A stretch of DNA of 64,000 bases from Eulemur rufifrons (lineage: Eukaryota; Chordata; Mammalia; Primates; Lemuridae): the NCBI RefSeq assembly GCF_041146395.1, contig NC_090997.1, positions 31,289,501 through 31,353,500 on the forward strand, read 5' to 3'. The notes beneath the pieces are model-generated. The model was not told the DNA's origin. It made no database searches and saw nothing but the letters and a program-made list of their open reading frames with translations. Position numbers and translations under genes: made by a program. Positions 12,071 to 23,130 of the stretch are shown here, one piece after another; position 1 is the first letter of the stretch, and every line of letters starts with the position of its first letter.

Positions 12071-12800
12071 GCAGCCACCCCATGGCTCTGAGGAGGGATA
12101 GAGGAGCCCAGACACCCCCACACATCCCTGGGAAGGGCTCCACTGCCCTGCCATGGACTGCTGTTGAGACTGAGAAGGGAACATTTTCTACCATTTTTCA
12201 CCCATGCTACCTGCCTGGGTACAGCCTCAGCCCCTCTAATAGCAGGTCCAAGGTGCAATTTTGAGAATTTGACTCTGGGTTGTGCCCCAATATTAGGCTG
12301 GGTTTGGGCTTCACGTGGCAGCAGCCCCCCACTTGGCTTGAGAGGGACAAGAAAACCAGGCTCTCCAGCATGCATCCGGGATGGTGCCCACCATCCTGCA
12401 GCTAGCTGCTGTGGGACTGACCCTCAAGCAGATGCACTCCCCACAATTTCCCACCAGCATAGCCTGCCTGAGAAGGGCCCTGCCCTCTCTGATCAAAGGC
12501 CCAGGTGCAATTCTGCAAGTTTAAAACCAGGCAGCATCTCACCCTTGGGCTGAATTCAGGTTGATGCAGCCCTGCTCAGCTGAGTAGGGACAAGGAAACC
12601 CAAGCTCTCCTACATACACGTAGGACAACTCCCACTGCCTTGCTACAGGCTGCTGTGAGACCGAGATCAAGCAGACAGCACTCCCCCAGCATCTTGCCCA
12701 TGCTGCTTGCCTGGAAGAGACACCCCCTCCATCTCTGGTCATAGGCCCGAGGTGCCATCTTGGAGTTTAAAGCTGGACAGCCTGGGAAGGAATGTGGAGA
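12071..12800 (+). repeat. Three imperfect repeats of about 245 bp in the L1 5' UTR
   Basis: Units start near 12071, 12321 and 12566, each with gcagcc or gcagcc-like text. They share the order: agggacaag(g/a)aaaccca-like text, ctctcc, ccca-c-ctgc, a ctgctgt(t/g)gagac-like phrase, a lone gcctgcct-type word, then aggtgcaattt- or aggtgccatctt-like text and gtttaaa. Similarity was judged by eye. Confidence 0.65.
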
Positions 12801-14159
12801 TGAGGATATCTCACACCCAGTGCTGTGGACATAGCTGCCTCTACTCCCAAGCATGAGCTTTTAGCTCAGGTGAGCTGCGGGACAGCCAGTACTAAGTTTG
12901 CAAGGGATATACACCCTCAATAGTACTCTGCTCACCCTGCCTGGGTGCAGCACCGAGGGTGTGGCTCATTTACCTCCCTTCACAAACAGGTAGTGTTTTT
13001 GCAGCTGTTCTGACCTGGAAATCTCAGATCCTGGGTATCTGCGTCATTGGATCCACAGCCAGTGCTATCTAGCACACACTCAAACTGCAGTAGCCTTGGG
13101 GGACTGGTAGGTCCCAGGGGAACCATGGGTCTCCAAGAGCTTGGGTATTTGGGGTGGGCCACTTCCAGCTGAGAGGAGAGTGTAGCATGCCAGAGGGCTC
13201 CTTAGGACAAAGAGGACCAGGGCACCAGCACCCCATCAATTTGGGCCTTTTCCTACTCCTCCCTTCCTCCACTCACTGCTTGTGAAACAGCCATGGCTAT
13301 TTCCACTCAGGACTGCCAAGGGTTCCACAGGGGATAATTAAGTCAGGGCACTTGGGAGCAGGTACTCTGACAGAGTACCTATCACACCCAGGATTCCACA
13401 GAGCTTGGAGCTCACTTCTTTCCTTCAAAAAAGCCACAGTAAGTGCTTTTGTGTACCCCAAGGACAAAAGCTACCTCCTCTCCCAAGGGAGGGTAGAGCT
13501 AGAAATCCTCTCGCTGAGCTTCTTGTCTCTCGGAGGACCCTACCCACCTGGGAGGCAAGTCCCTGGCACAACCATACCTCCCCCACCAGAGTATATCAGC
13601 CATAGCCCACAGCCAGTCTGGTAGCCCTTCGGACAGTGGGCTGCAGCTTGGTGAGGTTGGAAACTAAGAATCCGGGGGGATTTTGTGCCCCTAAGGGCAG
13701 AAACTGTTGTCACTGTTGAGAGAGGGAAGTGTGAGTGGCCTGTGCATTCCACAACTGCCTGCCTCTGCTAATTTTGTCAAGAGGGGCCCTTCCTTCCTGT
13801 GTCAGGCTCACAGTTCATCCACCCTTCTCCTGCCTGAGCCTTCTTCTGGAGCAGGAGATCACCCTATTCTTCATTAATCACATCCAGCACCTGAACTCAA
13901 GGAGGGTTGAGGGAGGGTTTTACTAGCCCAGTCTCAGTCTAGTCCCGCCGACTCAAGCAAGCCATCCGGGGACCTGGGAACTGGGGATTACCAAATCTAT
14001 TCCACCACTGTTGGCACCTGAACATTCTCCCAGGGATCTGAGGTACAACTGACCCAAATTGCCAGCAACACTGCAGGGGGTACTTACCTGTATGAGCCCA
14101 AGGCAATATACCTCTTCCTCTCTACACTGAGTAGGAGAGCTCCCAGCAGACAACAAGTG

Positions 14160-14780
14160 AACCACAAAGCTATCTGTTTTGAGATAAAAGGAGAGGTTCC
14201 AGATGGGAAGGAACCAGCATAAGAATTCTGGCAATATGAAAAACCAAGCTCTTTTGACACCCCCAAAGAAACACTCTAGCTCTCCAGCAATGAACTCTAA
14301 CAAAATAAAATTTGGAAAAGTCAGATATGGAATTCAAAATATAGGTCACAAGTAAGTTCAATGCGATCAAAGAGAAAGTTGAAAACCAACACAAAGAAAC
14401 AAAAAAAAAAAATTCAGCATATGAATAAAAAATTTAATAAAATGATAGAAATTTTAAAAGAAACATAACACTACTTCTGGAAATAAAGGGGTCATTTAGG
14501 GAATTTCAAAATACAGTAGAAAGCTTTAACAACAAAATAAACCAAGAAGAAAAAAGAATTTCAGAGCTTGAAGGCAAGGGTTTCAAATTATCCTGGTCAA
14601 TTGAAAATAAAGAAAAAAGAATCAAGAGAAAGGAATAAAGTTTCCAAGAAATATGGTATTGTGTAAAATGCCCAAATGTAAGAATCACAGGCATCCCCAA
14701 GGGAGAAGAAGAAACAGAAAGAGCACTGAAAACCTATTTGAAGGAATAATGGAGAAAAACTTCCCTAGTCTTGCTAGAGA
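14160..14780 (+). pseudogene. L1 ORF1 (RNA-binding chaperone), N-terminal remnant, broken
   Basis: ORF1 encodes the nucleic-acid chaperone that coats L1 RNA. The start region carries the typical leader words agctctccagcaatgaactc. Downstream, one frame around 14665-14735 reads ...KCPNVRITGIPKGEEETE, and a second frame from about 14735 reads ...FEGIMEKNFPSLARDL. Both match adjacent parts of the L1 ORF1 family, so at least one frameshift separates them. In-frame stops also occur earlier. The C-terminal half is missing because the element ends near 14785. It cannot encode a working protein. Confidence 0.7.
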
Positions 14781-14785
14781 TTTAG

Positions 14786-15106
14786 GCCATTTTATGCTAA
14801 ATTTGGCCATCAGATGTTTCTGTACAGCTTTCAAACTAAGAATAATTTTTACATTTTTAAATGATTGGAAAAAAATCAAAAGAATATTTTGTGATACATA
14901 AACAGTATATGAAATTAAAAATTCAGTGTCCATAAGTAAAAGTTTTATTGGAATATGGCTATGCTCATTTGTTTACACATTGTCTATGTCTGCTTTCACA
15001 CTACAATGGCAGAATTGAGCAGTGACAGAAAACGTAGGCCCACAAAGCCTAAAATATTTACTATTTGACTCTTTATAGAAAACGTTCGCTAACCTCTGAC
15101 ATAGAG
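14786..15106. mobile_element. hAT-Charlie element (MER3-like)
   Basis: Contains aaatttggccatcagatg, then taatttttacatttttaaat, then tcagtgtccataagtaaaag, ttttattggaatatggctat and ttgtctatgtctgctttcac. It ends with cctaaaatatttactatttg and ttcgctaacctctga. Same family as 1787-1982 and 51433-51720. Confidence 0.75.
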
Positions 15107-15529
15107 GAAACATCAGGATTGGGGGAAAATGTCTTCTCCCTGAGATCATATGGAAATGAAATTCTCCCTCTGTGTTTCTGTCTTTGATCATTTCTTTTGT
15201 TTTATTTTTGTTTCCAGTATCCCCATACTATAAATAACCACAAAATACTTGTTGAATTTATTTGAATAAATTTGGGCAAAAGTGAGCATACATAACAATG
15301 AGCTGACATATTCTCATACTTTAAACTCAGAGATGTCTCCCAATACCTAAATCATAATGTGTGGATCAACCAAAGGAAGATATGAAGATATATACCTGGT
15401 ACATATCTTCAAAACTGCAGATGATGGACCTTTAGGCAAAGAACTGTGTGCTGCCAAATAAAGCTACCATAAAATAATGCATATACCACCATATATGGCA
15501 AATTGGAAAAATGTGCCATGCTCTCTGTT
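15107..15529. other. Unassigned interval
   Basis: No gene or repeat recognised. Confidence 0.5.
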
Positions 15530-16255
15530 TTAGTCCATTCCTGCTGCTATAACAAAATACCATAGACTAGGTAATTTATAAATGATAGAAACTTATTTCT
15601 CACAGTTCTGGAGGCTGGGAAGTCCACGATCAAGGTGCCAGTAGATTCAATGTCTGGTGAGAGATGCTTTGCACTTTGTTGCTAAGTTCTCTAGAGAGGA
15701 AAGAGGCTGTGTAGGCTGTGCCCTAAAATAACAGAGGGAACAGAGGACAAAAGGCACTAGGGCACTTCCTACAACGTGTTTTATAAGAGCGCTAATCTAT
15801 TCATGAGGTCAGAGCCCTCATGACTTAATCACTTTCCAAAAGGTCTTACCTCTTAATACTTTCTTTTTCTTTCTTTCCTTTTTTTTTTTTTTTTTGACAG
15901 AGTTTCACTCTGTTGCCTAGGCTATAGTGTCATGGGATCAGCCTAGCTCACAGCAACCTCAAACTCCAGGGCTCAAGTGATCCTCCTGCCTCAGCCTCCC
16001 GAGTAGCTGGGACTATAGGTGCATGCCACCACACCTGGCTAATTTGTCCTATTTTTAATAGAGACAGGGTCTCACTCTTGCGAAGGCTGGTCTCAAACTC
16101 CTAAGCTCAAGCAATCCTCCCACCCTGGCCTCCCAGAGTGCTAGGATTACAGATGTGAGCCACAACACCCAGCCAATTACCTCTTAATACTATCACATTG
16201 TGTATTAGGTTCTAAGGTATGGATTATGGAGGGACACACACATCCAACCATAGCA
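15530..16255 (-). mobile_element. ERVL-type LTR (MER21C-like), antisense, split by Alu
   Basis: The plus strand reads tagtccattcctgctgctat, ctaggtaatttataaatgat, ctcacagttctggaggctgg and gagccctcatgacttaatca. After the Alu it resumes with tatcacattgtgtattagg and ends near ccaaccatagca. This is the reverse complement of an ERVL LTR of MER21 type. About 410 bp remain once the Alu is removed. Confidence 0.65.
15861..16176 (-). mobile_element. Alu, antisense, with perfect 15-bp TSD
   Basis: Poly-T head at about 15880-15895, both arms, no strepsirrhine inter-arm block. TSD ttacctcttaatact at 15846-15860 and 16177-16191, inside the ERVL LTR. Confidence 0.95.
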
Positions 16256-18399
16256 CTCTTGTTGTAGTAAGTGGGTCTATTTACCTGTTCAATTTCTTCC
16301 TTTATTATAATATTTATGAGATTGTTTGTGTCCCTGAAAACTACACAGCCATACTTTCTAATAGCATATTAGATAGATATATTTAAACTAAGGACAAAAA
16401 GCTACTAAGATACTACTTATACTTGTCCCAGTTCCTGAAGCAAACAGAAATATAATGACTTGTCAAGAACTCAAATGTCAGAGCTCAAACATTTCCTGAA
16501 CCAACATCTAGGCAATTTGCCCCCTGTGGAACTGTACATCTTGCTTATCTACAAGGTATAGGGCCATTTGTATAAACCCAGCCTCCAGTTCTTAAATGGT
16601 GATGTGTAACCTGTCTATTCACATTAGCTTATGGCAGAACTATTAGGACAGTCTTACAAATGAATTGATTCCAGTGTCAGCCAAAAGCCTACCTAGAGAC
16701 CAGTGCCAGGAGCTGCTAAACAGAAAATTGAGTTAGAGCCATATGGGCACTCATTTTTTCGAGCATGTGAAGATTGCTTGCTCCCAATTCTTTGCACTTG
16801 TAGTCTGAGGTAGCTCTATGGCCAACCCCCTTTGGGGAGGCAGACAGTTGTCTATCTGCAGAGGGAAGTAAGACCATGGAAGAAGCAGAAACTTGTCAGA
16901 TGGCATGGGAACAAAGTGGCTCTCGAGTGCTTCATTTGTTTTAGTCAAGTTCTTCCTGTTCTTATCCTCAAAATTTATTCTTCCAGTTTTACAGAACATT
17001 TTGTTTATCTTCTTGATTTCTTTGTCAGTTGTTACTTTTTTGAAGACCTTATCAAAAATTTTCTTTCTCTTAAAGAGACTATATCACTAAGTTATACGTG
17101 TTTGCGTAATTTTCACCAGAGTTGTTTTGAAACAGAAATCTTCCTCCTTCACCTTGCTTTGTGCCTTCAGCCCAGCCCCCGCCTGCACGGGGAAAGCCTG
17201 CGGAGGTCTCCTTCCTTTGCCCTCCACCCAAAAGTAACTATGAAAATGGTGGCAAAGGGCACTGCCTTTTATTTTAAGATAGTTCTTCTTAGGTGTCCTA
17301 GCTCACCTCTAAATTTCTGCCCTGTCTCCTCCTAGATATTCTAGCACAGTCCACTGCACCACATTTTTCCTCCCTGTCTTCTTCCGGCCCTTCTCCAATG
17401 AGCTGAATTTCTCTTATTCACGGTAAACACTATTCCCTCCTCTATGCACCCTCCCTGAAGTGATTATGTTGAGAAAATAGAATTAAATCCAAACTCTTCT
17501 CCCAAACCAGAAATCCTCTCCATAAAGGTAGAAGAGAAAGAAAATAATATTATTTTTGAATAAGCATGAAACAAGAAAGTAATGCACATCTTAGGTAATC
17601 TGCTAGGAGATTGCAAAGACAGAAAGAAATCTCACCTTTTTATATAGTTAAGTAGATAAAGCCCATTACATATATGTTTCCAGATAAATTATAACTAGTC
17701 TTTAAGTAAGAGGACTTGACAGCACCATTTGTCCCACATAGTTCACCGTAACTATAACTGGTAGTTGGGGTGACCACCCGTGTTAGCTAATTGGCTTTAT
17801 TCAAAGGAAAAACAAACTTCTCACATCTTTAGACAGAGGGAGTTTTGCAACTTGAAGCAAGGCATCCACCAAAGTCAGGCTCCTGCTCTCCCACAGAGAC
17901 TGGGAGACAGGGGTGCTATCTCCCTTGGTGTTTGCTTGCATTTCACAGAGATGGCTCCCAGGTTCTTGAGAAAGACATTGCTATATCATAAAGCTGAGAA
18001 AAGGCCTAAGTTTTCAAAAGGATTTATATACAGTTTCAAAAGACGAAAAAGAACTTAAAATTTCAAGTTTCTAAAGTAAATGCTCTAAAAAAAAGGGACT
18101 GGGGAGAAGTCTCTTCCCTTATTTTTTACAGGGAGAATTAAGCCTCTTATTTTTATTTTATATTTCCTCTAACAATCATTCTTTTACTTTAGTATCCTTA
18201 ATCTACCTAATGTAATGATGTATAATGAAACAGGAGGGAGGCGAGTTCTCGAGGCCAATAATGAAAAACCTCCCAAAAGAGGGGGGTAGAGAAATCAGGA
18301 AGAAAAGAAGCCTGGACCCTGCCCTGAGATAGGAGAGAAATACGGTTCCTGGGTGCAATTCAGAAACAGTCACTGATAGTAACCAAGGAGTGATAAGTT
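16256..18399. other. Unassigned interval
   Basis: No repeat recognised. The 167-residue plus-strand ORF at 16832-17335 is the longest non-repeat ORF in the window, but it has no motif I recognise and low-complexity hydrophobic runs. An ORF of this size is expected by chance in 64 kb of AT-rich DNA. Confidence 0.5.
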
Positions 18400-18541
18400 A
18401 AGTGGGGATTCTTCGGCCTCACCTCAGGCATTCTCATTCAATACGTTTTAGGAACTTAAGTTTAGGTTCCAGAAGACAAAATTTTAAAAAATTTTCCCAA
18501 ATGATTTTGCTGTGCAACCAACCAGGTTTAGGAAACACTGA
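18400..18541 (+). mobile_element. MER5A-like hAT element fragment
   Basis: Text runs cattctcattcaatacgttt, then cccaaatgattttgctgtgc and ends caggtttaggaaacactga. This follows the 3' half of MER5A, whose end reads close to caggtttgagaaccactg. Confidence 0.6.
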
Positions 18542-19654
18542 CTTGGGGTCTAACAGTGTGAGATCTAATGTCTCTTGAGTTGGTCCTAGAGAGTTGAGCC
18601 TAAGATCTTAGTGAAAAGGAAATAGAAATAAATGAAACATACAATACCAGTAGTTTGTAAACAAATAAATAAGCAAGCAGCATTCCATTTAAAATATTTT
18701 AAAATGAAATTTAAAAATCTTCTCCCACTGTAGAACGGAGTGTATCTGCTGCCGACTATTCCTCCTTCTCGCTCTCCGACTTAGGTCATGGGGTTTGAGA
18801 GGTGGGCGTCAGAATGGGCCCCAGGGCTGCAAGGGAAGCAGATAGAAACAGGAACCACAGGAGTCCAGGCCAAGGACAGGGTAATTCCAGGAGATGGGAG
18901 ACATGGGAGTGGGAAGGAGATATCCAGGGATCCCTAGATAGAGATCATCTTGCCATTACTTTACCTGCATCCTCTTGGTTATCTTCTTTTAGACTCTTAG
19001 GTCTACGGATGAAAAGCCAAAGGTGAGTGCACCACTTCTGCTGACAGGTGACTGACAGCAGTAATTAAGCACAAAGCTTGGCTGAAGGCTGGATTTTCTG
19101 AATAGCAGTTGAACCCTCAGGGTTGAGAAAATATGAATTTCTTAGCACCTGCAGGTAAACTGGAAAACCTACAAAAGATGTTTTCAAGATTTCCTGGTAA
19201 GTGGGCAGCACTGTTTGGCAGCAGGGTTCTGTCCAAAGAACAGATGGTCTAAAAGTAGTGTCTTAAGCACAATGGGGATGGGTGGAGAGATGAAGGGAAA
19301 AGATAAAAGTGTACGGGAATATTTTTATAAAGCAGTATGATTTAATAAATAGCAAAGGGGACAATAAAAAGGGTGTGATGTCTAATAAAAGGATTTAAGA
19401 TGCAGGTGGATCATAAATGCTTTGGGGAGCAAACCACAGGTAATATGAATCTTTTATATCCCTACCTAATAGAAATATGTCCATTCAGAACCACAAAATT
19501 GGAGTAAATATGAGCTCACATCAATGTGGTAATGAAAATAAAACAAAAAAATGGGAATGACTACTATTCTCTCATAAAATTCAGCCTTATATGATAATTA
19601 TCAGGAAATTCAATTTTTCAAACAATGACATCACGTTGAGTAAATGCCATAAAT
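18542..19654. other. Unassigned interval, with a candidate micro-exon
   Basis: Somewhat GC-rich near 18720-18960. It holds the candidate exon at 18993-19022. No repeat recognised. Confidence 0.45.
18993..19022 (+). other. Candidate 30-bp exon between strong splice-like signals
   Basis: A pyrimidine-rich tract ending ttatcttcttttag lies directly before 18993. The segment ends with ccaaag followed by gtgagtgc, close to the donor consensus. The 30 bases are a multiple of three and open in phase 0 (TLRSTDEKPK) and in one other phase. Nothing else links it to a gene, and such pairs do arise by chance in 64 kb. I recognise no protein. Confidence 0.15.
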
Positions 19655-19890
19655 AACAAAAACTGTCATTTGTTGAGCATCTACTGTGTGCCAGGTAGGA
19701 AGCTAAGTATTTCATGTATATTATCTCAGAAATGTTCAGAATAATCCTAATAATTAGATATTAATTACATTTGATGTACATGAAGGCTGAATTTCTGAGA
19801 AATAAATTGCCCAACTATACAACTAGGAGATGGTGGTGGCAGAATTGCAACTAAGGGCTGCCGGACACAGAGCCCTTTGCATTTTCTTAC
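19655..19890 (-). mobile_element. MIR
   Basis: Reverse-complement MIR: ttgttgagcatctactgtgt, gccaggtaggaagctaagta, ttgcccaactatacaactag, then ggtggcagaattgcaac. Confidence 0.75.
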
Positions 19891-20289
19891 TGGTTTCTAC
19901 TCCAGATTCTGTGGATTATGTTTCCCATAGGCTTCTACTCTATAATTGGATTCCAAATAAGTAAAGAGACTGAGGGCCATTCTGAACAGTTCTTTTCTCA
20001 TTCATTCAACATGAAATTCCTGGATGACTTTAATCCCCCAATTATCTACAAAAGGGTAAACTCTCATGCTAACCTCCAATTTTCTATTGAATCAACAGTC
20101 TCCAAGTTTTTTCTACAATGTAGAAATGGGGGCATCCATACAAAACACAGTATCAATATGTTTATTTATTTATTTATTTACAATTTTATATGAAAATATA
20201 CAATATAGTTTATTAACATATTACATACATTATAACATTAATACAAAGAATAATTTTTAAATGAGATGAAAAGAATGCTATTTTCCATA
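19891..20289. other. Unassigned interval with a (TTTA)n tract
   Basis: (TTTA)n at 20160-20179. ORFs here (91 and 64 residues) include the tract and look random. Confidence 0.5.
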
Positions 20290-20300
20290 TATTTTCAGTA

Positions 20301-20644
20301 CTTTTTTTGTTTGTTTTTTTGTTTGTTTGGAGACAGAGTCTCGCTCTGTTGCCTGGGCTGGAGTGCCGTGGCATCAGCCTAGCTCATAGCAACCTCAAAC
20401 TCCTGGGCTCAAGTGGTCCTCCTGCCTCAGCCTCCCGAGTACCTGGGACTACAGGCATGCACCACCATGCCCGGCTAATTTTTTCTGTATATATTTTTAG
20501 TTGTCCATATAATTTCTTTCTATTTTTAGTAGAGATGGGGTCTCACTCTTGCTCAGGCTGCTCTTGAATCCCTGAACTCAAGCAAACCACCCTCCTCGGC
20601 CTCCCAAGTGCTAGGATTACAGGCGTGAGCCGCTGCATCCGGCT
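20301..20644 (-). mobile_element. Strepsirrhine-type Alu, antisense, 11-bp TSD
   Basis: Tail is T/G-rich (tttttttgtttgtttttttg). The inter-arm block is present in reverse (tatatatttttagttgtcca). TSD tattttcagta at 20290-20300 and 20645-20655 is perfect. Confidence 0.95.
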
Positions 20645-20655
20645 TATTTTCAGTA

Positions 20656-21865
20656 TTTTTAAGTTTTATTTTTTATTAACATTTCCCAAATATATTGAGC
20701 ATGATTGAATATGCTGCCTTATTTTTTAAAATCTTGGTTTATTATTTTGTTATACAATAATTAGATTCTATTTAATAGATCAGATTCTAAGTTTGGTTTA
20801 TTTTGATATCGGTAAAAGGTATCTTTCACATGCCTACAGCAGTCATTGAAAGCAAATATTCAGCTAATAAATATCTATTTTCTCTGATTTCAATCAGTTG
20901 TCATTGAAAATGTATTAGACTGTGTTGCTTGTTTATATTTTTAAAAAGTGGGTTCAAATAGCCACTAAAATATGAAATATTTTTAAACAGCTTAGAAAAT
21001 TCTATTTCCAAGTTTTTTAAATGTGCATGCGTATACATATATATGTGTGTGTGTGACTCTTAATCAATAGCACATTTATTATATTTATTGCTGAAACAAT
21101 GAAAAGATTTCCAAATTTCCATTTTCAGTTTAGTTTTTCCATGGTACAAAGGCTGTTATTTTTTTCATTTTCTGTTAATACAAAACTTGCACATGGATAA
21201 CTGTGAATGTATTTGGCGGACCCTGTCAGATCTGAGTAGATGATCATTGTTTTTAACTATGTATTAATAATATGGCTGACAAAGCTCCTAATAGGATAAG
21301 TGTCAGCTCTGACATTTTTTATGATGTATGTGTACTTATATTATTAATATTTTTGAACTGTAGTCTCCATATTAATATTTTTAGGCCTCTAGTTCATTTC
21401 CTAGGGTACATTTAGTTAAAACTCAATAGTAAATTCTGTAGATCCACTTATCCAATGTCACTGTGTGGCAGAGCCCTGATTAGACATGAGGGTGCCACCG
21501 TCAGCTCATATTTGGTATAGGACTAAACTCTTGGTGCAGGAAGCCGTACATGATACATCCTGGTACATGGCACAGGGACCACCCCAGGCAGCCAGTGCCC
21601 ATCCACAGGTGAGACTTAATAAAGCTTAATAATTAAAAAAAAAATACAAATAGAAGTTCTAATATTTTCTTCTCACACCATAAAGGGCACTCACACTCCT
21701 CTCTGGAGGCCAAGGTATTGTGCAATCCAGCTAGCTGCCCTGCCAGCACCCCAAAACACCTTATGCAAAACAGAATGCTTCTATTTCTTTTCTACCAAAA
21801 CTCAAAATTCATCCCTTTCCTATGTTCCTATCTTTAAATATTAAAAGAAAAATGTCAATAATCAA
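20656..21865. other. Mostly unassigned; possible poly-A-tailed retrocopy end at 21620-21650
   Basis: AT-rich. A short (TA)n(TG)n lies at 21034-21053. Near 21620 an aataaa precedes an A10 run by about 15 bases, which hints at a retrocopied transcript end on the plus strand. The upstream 200 bp match nothing I know and no convincing target-site duplication was found. Confidence 0.35.
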
Positions 21866-21930
21866 GAAACATTTGTTGAGCACTTACTAGGGGCCAGCAC
21901 TGTGCCAGGCAATATAACAAAAATTCAAAC
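21866..21930 (-). mobile_element. MIR fragment
   Basis: Reads acatttgttgagcacttact, then aggggccagcactgtgccag, the reverse complement of the MIR 3' end. Confidence 0.7.
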
Positions 21931-21949
21931 CAAAATGTCAGTGTCCTTA

Positions 21950-22615
21950 ATCCACAATGTACTTTTATAAACTAATAAGAAAAAAAAGTGATGGTTTTCT
22001 ATAAATATATACGAAGGATTTGATTTCATTAGTAATAAAATAGGGATAACTTCTTAAGAAAACTTTATTTATCAATAAAGTCACAAGGTATTTTCAAATG
22101 GCAATACCCTATATTAGCGATAAAAGAATGCCCTTTTTGGAAGACAATTTCAGAATATTGTTCAAGAATTTTAGAAATGTTTGTGCCATTTTAAACTATG
22201 ATTAACAATGTCTCATCTGTAAATTTATTCTAAAGAAATAATCATAGATGTCCAGAAAGATTGATTTAAAAATCAGTCTAGTAAGAAGTTGAAGACAATT
22301 TAAATGCCCAACAATAAAAGATAAAGTAATCAATTGCTGTGAAGTCAAAAGATGGGCAACTATGTGATTATTAAAATCAGATTCTGGAAGAATATTTAAC
22401 AATATGAGAAAATGTTGTAATTTTAAGTGAACAAAAACAGCATATAAAAGGGTATGAAAGATGATCTTGATTTTGTAAAAACAAAAAATTTCTTAAAAAA
22501 TAGGAATAGAAAGAACATACATTTTTAACAATGTATGTGTCTCTAGGTAATGGGGTTATGATTAGTTTCTACTTAATTTTTCATACACTTTCATATTTTA
22601 AAAGTGTCTACAGCA
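21950..22615 (+). mobile_element. L1M ORF2/3' UTR fragment
   Basis: Old L1M order on the plus strand: tttatcaataaagtcac, ccctttttggaagacaattt, taaatttattctaaagaaat, gacaatttaaatgcccaaca, then tgtctctaggtaatggggtt. Not coding. Confidence 0.65.
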
Positions 22616-22620
22616 TATTT

Positions 22621-22680
22621 ATATGTGTGCATGTGTGCATATATATTTATATATGCACACATACACACATGCGCACATAT
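22621..22680. repeat. TG/AT/CA tract with a perfect inverted repeat
   Basis: Arms atgtgtgcatatat (22631-22644) and atatatgcacacat (22649-22662) pair around a 4-base loop. The flanks extend the pairing imperfectly. Confidence 0.85.
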
Positions 22681-22794
22681 TCTATCCACTATAGACATTT
22701 TAAAAAATATGAAATGTGTTTGGGTTATCTATGATATACAGCCAAAGCAAATCTTGTGTATATGTGCATATAGGGTTCAATTTGGCTACACAGC

Positions 22795-23130
22795 ATAGAA
22801 AACCCAAATAATAAATGGCCTAAGCAAGACAAAGGTTTGTTTCTCTCACTTATAAGAGGTTTAGAGGAGATATAACCGGATCAGAGATGTCAGTGACCCA
22901 GCTCAATAGTAGAATGCGGCTTTTTTCCTCAGGGCCACCTCACAGTCCACGCTATCTGTATTCCTGACAGGAGGAAGGATGAAAGAGGAGAGGCAAAGCA
23001 CACACCTCATGTAGAATTGAATCAGCTCCTTCGAGGAGCTTTCCTGGAAGTCCCACTCAACAACATCCGATGGCCACCACTATCTGCAAGCTGAGAATTG
23101 GAGTTTACACTCGGGCATACATTGCTGCTT
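22795..23130. mobile_element. Ancient interspersed repeat, class uncertain
   Basis: Phrases aataataaatggcctaagca, gtttgtttctctcacttata, gacaggaggaaggatgaaag and gaggcaaagcacacacctc follow a repeat common in placental genomes. I cannot name it securely. Confidence 0.45.

Larger units (their letters stand above)
11595..14785 (+). mobile_element. L1 5' UTR and ORF1 start, truncated downstream
   Basis: Begins near gataagatcaagatggtcaa, an L1 5'-end-like phrase. It is GC-rich through 14150, as L1 promoters are, then becomes A-rich with ORF1-like text from about 14160. It stops near 14785 against an hAT element. ORF2 and the 3' end are absent, so this is the 5' part of an L1 rather than the usual 3' part. 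Overlapping ORFs at 11924-14303 are not cellular genes. Confidence 0.8.

Noticed and set aside
12007..12553. Overlapping ORFs of 122 and 129 residues in a GC-rich stretch
   Set aside because: They lie in the L1 5' UTR repeats and run on both strands over the same bases. No known protein.
16832..17335. 167-residue plus-strand ORF as a gene
   Set aside because: No recognisable domain, Phe/Leu-rich runs, no clear promoter or splice context. A few ORFs of this length are expected by chance over six frames of 64 kb.
19145..19203. 51-bp exon ending at gtaagtggg
   Set aside because: Open in frame, but the upstream acceptor lacks a pyrimidine tract.
21420..21650. Processed pseudogene with aataaa and A10
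   Set aside because: Only the 3' signal fits. No target duplication or recognisable parent was found, so it is noted only in the interval entry.
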